Part shown: positions 50,501 to 62,400 of the stretch, in pieces
How positions within the stretch are numbered: position 1 is the first letter of the stretch
Layout: each line of letters opens with the position of its first letter
Assembly: GCF_029227915.1 (NCBI RefSeq)
Contig: NC_079886.1
Coordinates: forward strand, 17,272,501 to 17,336,500
Reading direction: 5' to 3'
DNA: 64,000 bases
Source of the DNA: Hydractinia symbiolongicarpus
Taxonomy: Eukaryota > Cnidaria > Hydrozoa > Anthoathecata > Hydractiniidae
Translations under genes and position numbers: made by a program
Notes under the pieces: generated by a model
Database searches by the model: none
Told to the model about the DNA's origin: nothing
Seen by the model: only the letters and a program-made list of their open reading frames with translations

Positions 50501-50671
50501 ATTTGCAGGATGTTTATAAAAGTTGAATTTTGAATTAAATAATGACGGATTGATGATGATTTGTTTGTTTAGGTCGACAGAGATACTCGTAGTGAGGATG
50601 AAACTTCAGATGGGGAAGTAGAAACCGTGGCGTCCAACAACACATCCGCTAATTCTAAGAAAAAGAAATAA
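41516..50671 (+). CDS. Ceramide synthase (Lag1/LASS family) with Hox-like domain
   Basis: N-acylates sphingoid bases with fatty acyl-CoA in the ER membrane. Exons: 41516-41685 (start; IWTDSFWLPQGYTWKDLEP then TM1), 43650-43957, 44060-44155, 44626-44754, 46337-46443, then one of 46943-47033 or 48609-48699, then 49021-49086 and 50573-50671 (stop). The second exon encodes the Hox-like segment (HPNEKQVQGLAKQLGW...VNRWFQKRRR) and the start of the TLC domain. The Lag1 motif is complete: FYQMFLHHIVTIMLI, the second part FLHDASDFWLE, with both catalytic-region histidines and both Asp. The tail is acidic (DRDTRSEDETSDGEVE), like CK2-phosphorylated mammalian tails, and ends KKKK. Phases agree throughout, except that a short linker exon of 3n+2 nt between TM1 and the Hox-like region was not placed. 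A stretch near 43488 (RYMPPLNLFLLNI) resembles it but lacks a donor. Confidence 0.88.
41812..42145. mobile_element. Terminal-inverted-repeat transposon in ceramide synthase intron
   Basis: The 16-bp ends CAGGCCTATCAATAAG and CTTATTGATAGGCCTG are perfectly inverted. CAATGA flanks both sides (41806-41811 and 42146-42151). Internal GAGCAATTGCTC-type palindromes and GCTCCCCCAAT/ATTGGGGGAGC add secondary inverted repeats. The CAG start is hAT-like, but the duplication is 6 bp, not the usual 8. No coding sequence. Confidence 0.7.
42568..42623. mobile_element. Short copy of the AACCTCGT inverted-repeat family
   Basis: AACCTCGTTCCAAGGGG at the left is inverted to CCTTTGGTACGAGGCT at the right. It is smaller and more diverged than the copies at 8.8 and 16.1 kb, and no target duplication is evident. 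Confidence 0.45.
45370..46196. mobile_element. TTAA-flanked inverted-repeat transposon in ceramide synthase intron
   Basis: Ends GGTGGCAGTAACCCTTTT and AAAAGGGTTACTGCCACC are perfectly inverted, and TTAA flanks both sides (45366-45369 and 46197-46200). TTAA duplication is typical of piggyBac, though the same ends could be read as a TA duplication with an AAGG start. The 827-bp body has no recognised transposase. Confidence 0.75.
46943..47033 (+). CDS. Ceramide synthase alternative exon 6a
   Basis: 91 nt, acceptor tatactttag, donor CAA|GTAAGT. It accepts the split Trp codon (TG|G) of the preceding exon and encodes 30 residues beginning VLHAFVFKCVAIIGP and ending LLIILQ. It has the same phase, length and boundary motifs as 48609-48699, and is therefore interchangeable with it. 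Confidence 0.75.
47680..47800 (+). repeat. GT/T-rich simple-sequence tract
   Basis: Irregular TGTTGTG, TGTAGTG and TTGTGTTG words over about 120 bp inside the ceramide synthase intron between the alternative exons. Low complexity, no coding meaning. Confidence 0.6.
48609..48699 (+). CDS. Ceramide synthase alternative exon 6b
   Basis: 91 nt, acceptor tctttgcag, donor CAG|GTAAGG. It encodes 30 residues starting VLHCMIYISWEIIGPYLSYY and ending LLCILQ. The SWEIIGPY core is very close to that of vertebrate CerS5/6, so this is probably the ancestral or canonical form. Joining it after exon 6a would add 91 nt and break the frame. Confidence 0.8.
50321..50460 (+). repeat. 20-bp minisatellite, about 7 copies
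   Basis: The unit CGTTAACTGTTTSRTTGCWC repeats from 50321 every 20 bp, with the last copy interrupted. It lies in the last intron of the ceramide synthase gene, about 110 bp before the final exon. Confidence 0.85.
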
Positions 50672-53412
50672 ACATTTCCTCTATTCTGTTCTATAGACAT
50701 GGAAAACACGCTTTTTTTGTTTTATATATATTTTGTGTTTTTTCAAGGCTTCGTGCTGTTTTATGAGTCAGGTCACTTCAATCGCAACGCCGATTTGAGG
50801 AACAGGTCAAATTTTATATTGGTATCGGTTGTTATTGTGCAGTGCTTCGACTTTCCATCGCTTCCCAAAAGTATACACTATAACTTAAGTCCCACTAGGC
50901 TCTGTTTTTCTCTAGGGTCACTTAAGCTGATTTTCCTGCTCGATACGCCATTGGTTTTGGAGAACTTCAATTTTATAATCACGTGGTTATGATTAATTTA
51001 ATTTTTTAATTCAGTATAATTCGCTATATTTTTTTGACAGTTTACTGTTTATACATTTCTGCGATCTTTGGTTTTGGAAGTCACTATGAGCATTGAAACT
51101 AAAGAAATATTTCTGTATGTGTGTGTGGACAAGAGGGTGCGTGCCACAAAATATTTATGCAGATGCGTTATAATGTTATATGATTTACTTTTTTGTAGAA
51201 AGTTCAAACTTCCCAACTCCCTTATATTTGTTTGTGTAACTAGAAACTGAGAAAGAAAGTTAATTAATTGGATAATTTTTTAAAAAGTACTATCGCTGTA
51301 CTAGTAAATAAGTAATTTTAATCAGTATATTTTCAAATGGTCGTACTTGAGATTATCCCAACTGATTTTATCTTTTTTTATTCGTTGCAAACAGGTGTTG
51401 CAATTGTTCTCTGAATTTTTTTATCATAAGAGCGTATTTGGGACTATGTTTCGTCAAAATGGGAAATCATTGGTTTCAGTAAGTAGTTTGCATGTTCTTT
51501 GTTTCTGTTTATCCACTTCGGACGTTAGTTACTTTGATCAGCAAACACCCTGTAACACTGCAACAATAAGCAAAATGTATAAATCGTTGTAGTACAAGGC
51601 GTACTTTTTTAAAAGAGAACTATTTCCATCGTTATTTCAAAAGAATTTTTAGTCTCCTTCTTATCAATGGGCCTCTTTTAATCCTATTTATTGGCTATTT
51701 TGCAAAACCATATTCTCGCAAAATTTATTGAACCTGTAAATTTGCGAAATTAAATTCGCGCGAAAAATTATTTCATTAAGGTAGATGATTTTTGACTGTA
51801 TGTATGCTTTAGAACCTATCGCAAAAATTTTAGTAAAAAAAGCCTCGAAAATGAAAATATAAACGTGAAAACTTCCATATTGTTGAAAATTTTTTATTCA
51901 ATTTGTTTGTTGTTCTATGTTTTTAACATTTACCATCTTTATAAAAGGTTTAATTATTTGAACCGTTTTTGTTTTTTTTAATTTGTGGAGTGCTGTGATA
52001 CAATGTCATGCGCTGTTAATACGATGTTGATATATTAAAATAGATGATATTTCGTTCAGTATTGAAAATATTAAAGTGTATTAACTTCAGCATTTCCAAT
52101 ACTAAACTAAAATAAAAAGTGTGAATTATATTTAGTATAGATTGTCACATGGTGTTTTTTTTTCGACCCAATCAAAGTCGGTTCGAAGTCACGAAAATTT
52201 ATGCCGACTTTCTTTGAGTGGATGTTTTTAGTGCGTGTCTCAATATATTTGTCCCAGAGAATGTAGCTTTATTTGTTAAAATTATAAAGTTCCTAGAAGC
52301 GTGTTTTTTATATGCGAACCGAGCTTTTAGCCGTTATAACGAATCAAAAACAAAATGCCTTAAGAACGAGGTTGACCTACTTTCAAAAACACGAAAAACG
52401 TAGCAGACCATAAGCGAGCGACAGATATGTACGCCCTGTTACGGCAAAACAGTTCATTTTAGGTCTTCAGTCCATGTTAAATTCAAACGTTTAAATTAGC
52501 TAGCTTTGACTTTCCACACTTATAAAAATTTCGAAACTCACTTGACAGTTTTGTAAAGAAATCCACAAAATTTGTTTAACTCATTCTGTGAAATAAGAAA
52601 AGCCAGTTGACTGCTTTAGCTACGAGAAGCTAATGACAGGATCTAGATTGTGTTTTTATGTAATCTGAAGTGACGATAACGTTGTTTTATATTTTAAAAC
52701 TAAATGCAGACTAATATTGCGTCTCCGTGGAATATGTTGTCGCTTTAAAAAACATTTTGTGAGAGTTAATTATTCTTGATCATGCGGCAACTTTTAGTTT
52801 TATTTATAGCTTCGTGCGCAGGCTTTTAACATTGTTTCTTTTAAAAGCAAGGCTGTTGAGGTTTTATTTTCAACGCTCAATGCTGAATCATTCAGTGCAA
52901 GGTTTCTTGGCTTGACATATATCGCCTTCACTACGGAAATTGTTAAGCTCCTAGGATTTTTCTTCTGTTTTGTAGAAGAGAATGGGTGGAAGGGTGTAAA
53001 GAGAAGTTCACGGATTACGAGATATTTTGTTTCATCGGCATTTTAATTTTCAAAATATCACCCGAAGGTTCGCAAGTCGGAGCCGCAGGTAGTGTTTTAT
53101 GATATGATATATTTACTATAAGGACTTCACAAGTTACAATTTTATCTACGAAGATATGTACAAGACCGTCACTATACACTCTCTTATAAACAATGGCAAA
53201 TTTAAATAATCGCCGCTCTGGTCAAAGTCTAAATGAAATAAGGGATTGTTAAAAAATGAGTGTATCGAACAGTGTAAAATGATAAAGAAAATTGGATGGA
53301 TAAAAATTACATAAATATCAAAATAAACAGAGATCATTTCCCACAGCTAACTAAACAACAACAACAAAAATAGTATTGTTACAAAACAATACTGCTGGTG
53401 CGAGTCGACAAA
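50672..53412. other. Gap between convergent ceramide synthase and STAT genes
   Basis: Presumably holds both 3' UTRs. An open stretch just after the ceramide synthase stop is taken as 3' UTR. No further gene, RNA or clear element was seen. Confidence 0.45.
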
Positions 53413-56400
53413 TCAGTTATTTTGCAACAGGTAGTGTGTGAAGGTTTCCACATTAGACACCGGATCCCTGGTTGTCACATCGTCAAACATTCTTTGGTAG
53501 TTTGTGTCATTTTCATCAAATAGTAACTCGGCTGACTGTGAAAGTCCTTGGTTTCCTATCGAGGGTATTACAGGCGGAGGTGAGTATGGAACAGGTTCAT
53601 GTGGAGAAGAAACAGGTCCCATAGCATTTATTTCCTGTAAAGCAAAACAAAGATGTTATCGCACTGATATGTCCTTTTAGAATTTTCTTGTTATGAGTTA
53701 TTTCGAGGTGACAGATTAAACTGAATAAAGTATAAACAAACGGCAGCCGAAAAGGTTTCTCTGTTTACCTTATAACAACTTTCTTGTCGATGCAAATGCA
53801 AATTAATACGCAATTTCTATTAATTTGGTATAAATATTGACGGGTCGAAAAAAATTATATTTCTCGTGCGGGTAGTAATTAAGGCAAGCGGCGTAAAATA
53901 TTATCGAATATCTCCACATAGTCACAGTTTTTCTGTTTAAAATGGTCGCGCGCAGCTTTATTTGAGCAATTTATTTGATGTTTACAAAACACACTGATAG
54001 ACAAATGATAGAGCTTAACGCACGTACCATTTGATTGCTTGGTGTCACTGGCTGAGGCGAATTTGCGAATTGGTTCATAGTATTAATAGATGGAAGACTA
54101 GAAAAAAAAAACATCACAATACCAGTAAGAAATTACAGGCGTTTTTTATTTATCTCCAACGATCTGCAGTAACTTACATGCGAGCAATAATGCCGGCACC
54201 GACATAACCACCAGAGAAGGTATCAGGATTTGTTGGAACTAAATAAAAACATTACACGTAACAAACCATTCACAAAATAATCAATGATTGACTTCTCAAT
54301 TTATTGGAAAAACAAGTTAAAAATCTGTGTTGAGAAACAATCAAGCATTTAACAGTATTAAAAGTCTGTGTGATTTTGTAGCAATAAGTAGCAGGATGAA
54401 GATAAGCTAAGTGAATGTCGGTTAAATTTAACCACTACAGCCTTCTCACTAACTATGCCACCTTTTCTGCCACCTTTTTAACAGTCAAAAATAAGTCACT
54501 GACTGTGACTTATTTTTTTAAATCTTTTTGTCTCAACAAATTTCGTGCAGGATTGTGAAATTCGAATAAACAGAAATACAACATATGGATTTGTTTTTCA
54601 GTCATTTTAGTTATTCTGAATAGTTAAAATGTATTTTCTTAACTTACCTTCAATTGAACGGAACCTGCCAAATGCTCGCTCCTTTGGGATATCCGGGAAT
54701 AAATGGGTGAGTTCGGGTATATCGAATATCCTTGTGGAATAAATGTTGAAATACATAATAAATATTAAAAAAAACAGAAACAAAGAACAAACGAACGCTT
54801 AAAATACTCATCAGTATTAACTAACGAACGTTCAAGCTAACCTATCAGCTAGGCCTCTGATAGTGAAATCTTTCGTACTCCAGGGTTGCAAATACCAGAT
54901 GTCTCTTCGGCCTACACAAAAAAATGATAAGAAAAGAGTGTCTTTTAAAATATTTTTAGGCAGTTAAACGTCTTTCTAATTCCTTCCAGCACAGCCAGCC
55001 ATTACAGAGAAAGAAACACACAGCTAGTCAGCCATTACAGAGAAAGAAACACACAGCTAGCCAGCCATTACAGAGAAAGAAACACGCAGCTAGTTAGCCA
55101 TTACAGAGAAAGAAACACACAGCTAGCCAGCCATTACAGAGAAAGAAACACACAGCTAGTCAGCCATTACAGAGAAAGAAACACATAGCTAGCCAGCCAT
55201 TACAGAGAAAGAAACACATAGCTAGCCAGCCATTACAGAGAAAGAAACACACAGCTAGCCAGCCATTACAGAGAAAGAAACACACAGCTAGCCAGCCATT
55301 ACAGAGAAAGAAACACTATTTATTTAGTTCTTTTGGTCTATAAAGCAGGGTACAAGCGATGCAAATAAAATATTACATATTTCACAAATGAGTTTGGAAA
55401 AATACGAAACAATAGCCTTAATGTTCTAAAAAAATCAATAGCTTGCCAACTAAGGACCTGTGAAGCAACGATCTTATTGGCACGAACTTAGACGCGAATT
55501 TCATTTGGAGATGGGGTGAAATGATTTTTGACATGTATTTAATTTGGCGAGGTATGAAAAAATTTAAATTTGGAGTTGGTTTAATTTGGCTGCCTTTTTT
55601 TAACATTATTTAATATTTTGAAATTTCTATGTTAAAACTAGAAAAACAAACTGCAATTGTTTTTGCCGATAGGACAATAAATCTTTTGAAAACGTGTTTG
55701 CCAATTTACATTTTAGAACAAAAGTATAAAAAAGCTATGTAAAGTTAGAGTTACTCTTGATAAAATAATCAATTTTTCAAAAATTGTTTTATGTATCATA
55801 GTTAAAAATTGTACTTACAATGTTAATAAAATATTTTCCAGGATGAAGAAAAAAATCGTTCTCTATTCATAAAAAATGTTTTAAAAAAATCAAATATCCG
55901 AGTGATCATTTTGAGTATTTTACTAACCGTTTCTTTCGCAACACCAAGCGATCGTGACAGCACCAAGTTCACCATCACTGAAGCGGATCAAGAAGGTGCC
56001 AGGAGGTTTCTCTAATAGCTTAGCATGTGCTGTTTGACGTGACATAAATTCTAGACATCTAAAGGAAAAAAAGACATGGCAGTGGACTGAGACGCAACGT
56101 AAAAGTCGAACAATCATTTCCGGCTGAGCACTCACTATCAAAAAAATAAATTCCAGGACTTTTCCAGGAGCTTTCCAGGAATTTTCTGACCTTTTCCCAA
56201 GAAGTTATTTCGTTCGACAGAAACGGAAATTCCAATGAAAAAAAAAAAAAAAGAACAAAAATTTAGATTTTGAAAAAAAAAAATTTCTAATAAGTTGTCA
56301 GGACCGCCCTGCGTTTAACTTTCTTTCAAAATGGCAATGCTGCAAAAAGATAACAAGCACATAGAAAAACCCAGAAATAGCGTTCTTACTGGTCCTTCCA

Positions 56401-59400
56401 ATGATCTCTCAGGTTTTTTCTCACAACTTCAATTGCTCCGTGAAACCATTCCCAAAAAGTAAATGTACGACCTTTTAGAGGTTCCTGAATAGTAAATAAA
56501 CTCATCGTTAACAAAAATTACTATCTCGAACACATCCAATCTAATACCACACCAGACTTTCTTAACATATAATCAGATTTATCCCGCAGTTAAATTTCAG
56601 GCTCAGTAGACAGTCGATCTCAGTAGACAGTCGATCTCAGTAGATAGTCGCTCCCGCTAGACAGTCGATCTCGACAGACAGTCGATCTCGGCAGACAGTC
56701 GATCTCGGCAGACAGTCGATCTCGGCAGACAGGCAATCTCGGTAGACAATCGATTTATTTAAAACATGTAGTTTAAGTTTCTAAGATGTTCTGTTCAGGT
56801 CACACAACTACACACAAACTATTGAAAATTCAAAAAAGTTCTATAAAACATTTAGAGGTAGATAATTAACAGAGAAAGAAAACAAACACTCACTTTGTTG
56901 AATAAAGCCCAAGGTACTTTGCTATCCGACGTGATATGGTCATGATCTTAAAAAAGAGGTATCGTTCAGTTACTTCACAAGAAATACTCAGCCAGGTGTG
57001 ATGACATGTGTTAGTGCGACTGTTTTAAAAGGCGGATAGAAAAAATATGTCTCCGTGTGCAAGTACTTTAAAAAAAAAGAGGAAAAACGTTATAACAGAA
57101 TTAATAAAATCAGCAGTTAACCTAGGTAATCCTAGGTTAACTGCTGTTGTTGGGAAACACGTAATTAAAATAAGTTTCCAATTAATCTCATGTGAGAAGG
57201 GTTTCGAAAAAAATACAAGTAAACCACCGAAATCAGCGTGAATGAAAAAGAGAACAGGATTGTGTCAATGGGTTTGAAGCAAAGCTTACCTATTACATTG
57301 GAGGAAATTTTCTCCCTTAAATACAGTAGGTGCTCATAATGTAATTCATGTTCGGTAGTCATCATCCATCGCGCATTCAGAGCAACTGACATTTCTTTCC
57401 ACGCGACTTCCTCGGGAACGTCAAAGGGCTCTCGATCCTAAGAAAATGAAACAAAAGCATGATGAAAACACCTCCTATTTTGAACATAGATCACAGAAAT
57501 TGGCAGTATCGGTCGAGTAGGAAGTAGAGTTGTTATATGTTAGATGCAATGATGACAAAAAAGGCGATCAAGAAATGTTAGGCCTAAATCAGGAGACATT
57601 GAATAATTGGTTAACCTAATACTTAACATTTAATATCAAGTTAAACGGTTTAGAGACTAGATTCTTTTTCGTTGGGGTTTTTAGCACGGCACAGTTTTAG
57701 CAAGCTTACAAATGTAATTAAACAGATTGGAAATCCAAAAGTAGAAGTTAACACTCAACCTCGCTACGGAAAAGAAACTCCGGGCATGAACTTGATTTAC
57801 ACTAAGTATTTAAGAAAAGTACAGATAAACACAAACATAAAATTTTCACTCAAAAAACTCCCCAAAATGTGATTATATAAGTGGAAATCATTGAAGAATA
57901 TTGTTTCCCTGAAAGCTTCAGCAATTCGCCGCAGACATACTGTTGTTCGAAGAAAACAACATTTATTTTCAAAACTTTTAAAGTGTACCATTCCAGGTGT
58001 GAAAATTTAGTGACTTTTAATAATTTTTAGTTAGCTTTAACACAAACAATATTTGGTATGACGTCATGCCTGTTGTCACCATTACTTATTGATAAACAGG
58101 TGGGTGGGAATAAAATAGACTTTTTTTCAAAGCATAACCTTTATCGCCATTTCTAGAGTACACATTCTAGTTTGCAACTTTTTATTTCAAAGATTACTTC
58201 CGCTGTTTTAGTAATTTTTACGTGTAGAAAAATATGATGCCGTCATTTTAAATTGGGTGACATCATTCTAATCTATTTAGTCTCAATTGTATCCAAGCGA
58301 GCTAACAAACAATTAACCAACTACCATCCGCCCATTCCCGCCTTATAAGAGCTTCCTTAAAAAGTGCAACCAAACTCATGCACATTGCCTTGTCAGAATC
58401 TGAAATCTATTTTCTTCACAGAAGAGAAGAGTTATTAAAATGGTGTTGGCAAGAAAACACCAATGCCAGATATTTCGTTTCATATATAGAGGAAAAAGTA
58501 AAGCTACTTACAGGGCTTGAAAACATGTTGTCCCAGATAATAGTAGCCTCCGAGTTAGGACCTTGGTTGCCATGAACAACAACAACAACAGGAACAGACA
58601 TGCACTATAGGTATAATAAAATTGTGGAATGTATAACACCAAAGGTTTGTGTAGAATCCAAGCAACAAATTTTATTTTCCAACCAGTAATCTGACCATCG
58701 GGCAGCAAGTTAAAATGACAGTACTACAAGAATTCATACCAGAACAGGTAATTCATCCCCACTGATATTAAGTTTAGCAGAAAATACCAAAGCACTTTTC
58801 GCCTCCAGCACAGACTGAAAAAGAATGCAGTAACATGCAATATTATTTAAATTCACTTCATCAAAATTGAAACTGATTTTAACTAGAAGGATAATTAACA
58901 ACAACTAAATCCTTGTAAACAGATAACTGGTCTAATTGTAAACAGATAACTCGTCTAACTTGACGTTCGGAGACTTTCTTTCAAGTAAAAATACAAGCTT
59001 ATAGTAAATATACCCGTATACGTCATCTCTCTGTCTGTCACGCGAAATATTAACTTAGCTGCGCAAGTAGCGAGACTGAGGCAATGCGGTAAAAAAAGGA
59101 CGGGCGAACCCGTGGATTGTTTCACGGGCAACCGACTAGTTAAATATATATTTTCAATGATCCATACGGATAATGCAACTAAAACACAGACCTCTTGACC
59201 TTTTCTGTCTTGCCTTTTTATCTTTTTCAGTTGCTAGAAAAGAAGAGAGAGAAACAAGTGTGAAATACATTGTGTGGCAGCTGATGTGTACTGATATGTA
59301 ATGTGATGCTGATGTGTAATTTATTGCTAGTCACGGAGATTCTCACGAATTGCGATAACCCTACAAATGCTACTGCAACATTGCTATCATGGAAGGTATA

Positions 59401-62400
59401 TTGTACAAACACCTCAGAACGTGTTGAAAAGCGTCTTAGCTACAAACACACAGAATGTAAAAATAGAATTTAAGATACCAAAAAAACAACAGTAAAGAAG
59501 TGAAAAGTTTTTAAAGAGCATAACTTTACCAAGTTTTTAAATTCAGCTTGCAAAGTCGTTCTGTCTTTATTGTGTTCCATAACCTAAAATAATCTGCAAT
59601 TTATAAGACATCAGTATTAAATATGAAAAATATTCCTTGGTTTATTCATAGGATTACACCTAACAGCAACCCATCTTGATTGGCAAATATTTAAACGAAC
59701 AGCGATTTCTACGTAATTTTAACATATTTTACGTTGTATTTCTAAGAGCAATAAATCTTTGATTTAAATGTCTGTAATATTACAGTAATTAGTATGTCAT
59801 TGGATTACCAAAAGGAAAGAATGACCAATCATCAATTATTTACAGTAACTATACATTAAAGTTGAACTTACACATTTTTCATTTAATATATCACCACAAG
59901 TTCCAATCTCTCTACAACATAAAAAAAGAAAACTTCTTGAAAATTCTAGAATTTCACATCAAAAAGAAAATTGTTTTTACGACGACCTTAAAATTGGCCA
60001 GATATCACCAAGAGAGGGTAACAAATATTAACAGCAACAATAATAATATAATATATTAAATGAATTCTGAACGTACTCAAGTTTTTTGCCTTGCACTAAA
60101 TCTTTGCACTGCTTTTCGCTGAAACAAAAACAAGTAAATATGACCAACAACAACAACAAGACCAGCAACAAAAACGACGACAACGACGAAAACAACAATG
60201 AACAAGTTGTATAGCATTTTTTATAAAAAAGAAGGAGAATATTTAATACCTTAAAATAGATACAGTCACTTCTGGACAATTCATCTGCAAATTTAGCTTT
60301 GAGCCAACAAGTAATCTACAGAGAGTTAGAGATAAAATTAGTTGAGCAAAAGAGTTAAAAACCAAGTTATCAGGAAGAATTCGTTTTACCTTACAGAAGC
60401 TTGAAACTTAGTTTGCGTTTTAAGAACTTGTGGTGGCTGTTTGTCTACAATGAAGGATCTACAAACAGAAAAAAAGAAAATACAAATTTGCTAAAAAACA
60501 CACTTTTAAACATTATTGTGAAAGATACTGGCTTCAGCAATTTTTTCTGTATTGTTGAAATGCGTCAGTAATTAAACCATTGGAAGTTACATTTTACAAA
60601 GTTTATATTTACTGTATGAAGAAACAAAATGCATACCTCATGATAAGTGTTGTAAGATTGGTTACAACGTCTTTCAGCAGTTTTTCGATTTGTTCTTTTT
60701 CAATGCCATATTTCGTGATTGGAAGCGTATCAAAAAGCAGTTTGTACTAAAAGTATAATAAGCGGTAACAATTATGATAAACAAATATTACAGAAAAATG
60801 TAAAAAAACAAAACTAAAATTTTTACCACTCTCAAAATCCCCTTCCCATTCTACCACTCTCAAAATCCCCTTTAGAATATATATTTTGGCACCTACTCAC
60901 CTGGGCAGCTAACGAATAAAAATGCCACAAGATGTCTGTCAAGTTTTCAAACCTGCAAAAAAAATATTCTTAAATTTAAGAATGTCTGCTCTGGACATCA
61001 GGGTGAGGTTTCAGATTTAACACAATAGGTTTATTATTTAGAACAAAAGAAATATGAGAATGACCACCTTCGACTTGTGGTACAGTAATAAAGGCAGAAA
61101 AGTCGAATATTTTAATTTCAAAGCTTTATTTTGATGACATAAAACCAAATAATATAATTGACCATTTTATAATCTCGGACATTAATACCCGTAGTCTGTC
61201 TTTTCAAAATGGCTGCGCACAGCTTCACTTCGAATTACCTCACGGTAATTCATTTTGCCGACGAGTGAACCCGTGAATTTTTCCACAGTTTCACAGCTAG
61301 TATAATTTATTGACGGATAGAGTGCAACATGTTTCAACGAAGATTATCTCTGTTGAAGAGATTAGTAATACCTACAGTGGCGAAATAAAAAATTTTTTCT
61401 TAGCGTTTAATATACTCTTAACCTTTAGCACTTGACTTGTTTTTATGTTTGGGATGTAACTTTTGAAATATGCTTAGCATTACCATTCCTGAATCTCATC
61501 TAATGCACCAGGCTTGGGAGCACCACTTAATGACTTCTGTTGCATCATCCTCCATCTTAGCAATTCTTCCACGATACGAGATCCAACCACTTCGATTTGT
61601 TGTTGAATGTTTATCAGACTAGTAATGATGTTCTGAAAAGATTGTAAATACCTGTAGATTTATGATAGGAGGTCCGATCGGGGTGAGCTATTCTAAGTAG
61701 GAAATTGACACACAAATGTGCCATGATGAAACTTTAAAATTAAACCGCCACCAGCGTGCGTCGCTAACATACTACCGCACGTACTGTAGGAACGAATTAT
61801 GCTAGACAACATGGTAGCAATGCACAAAGTAACTCTACTTCAATTTACACTTTTTTCAAAAAAAATTAAAAAACAACACCAACCAACAAATTAGTTTACT
61901 TTACTAGCTTGTTCTTGGCAAAATCTCTTGACTAGTTCAAACTTGTAAGCTTAAAATTAGCGACATTTCCTCAATTTTTCGGTATGCCGCCCTTTATTTG
62001 TAACAAAAGTCTAGGTGTATTAAAATTGTTGTCACGAAATCAATAACAACTTTAAAACAGACAATTTAAAATTTTTATTTTATTTGATTTTCCCTGTGCA
62101 TTCTTGATCTTCAGGCTTTAAAACATCACCTTTTATGGTCCTTTATTCATGTCGATATTTATACCTCTCTATCTTTTAAAAGCTGTTCTGCCTTCCCACG
62201 TAAGACGCTTTCAATCTCCTGTTTTCTTTTCAACATCATCTGCGTCTGCAAGAAATCGAAACGAAAAAGAAGGTAAAAACGTCTCAAATTCTTCTGAACT
62301 GACAGTAAATTACTCATTTAATGCATTTATCACTGCATTGATGGGAGCATTTACACCAGTTTGTTCTTGGTGATAACAGAAAGTATTATTACTGTTACTA

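Noticed and set aside
50699-50992. Open stretch just after the ceramide synthase stop
   Set aside because: It lies in the expected 3' UTR, is T-rich and matches no family; hydrophobicity follows from base composition.
54996-55316. Regularly spaced repeats as a CRISPR array or protein repeat
   Set aside because: The units are contiguous with no unique spacers, the DNA is eukaryotic, and the array lies inside a STAT intron.
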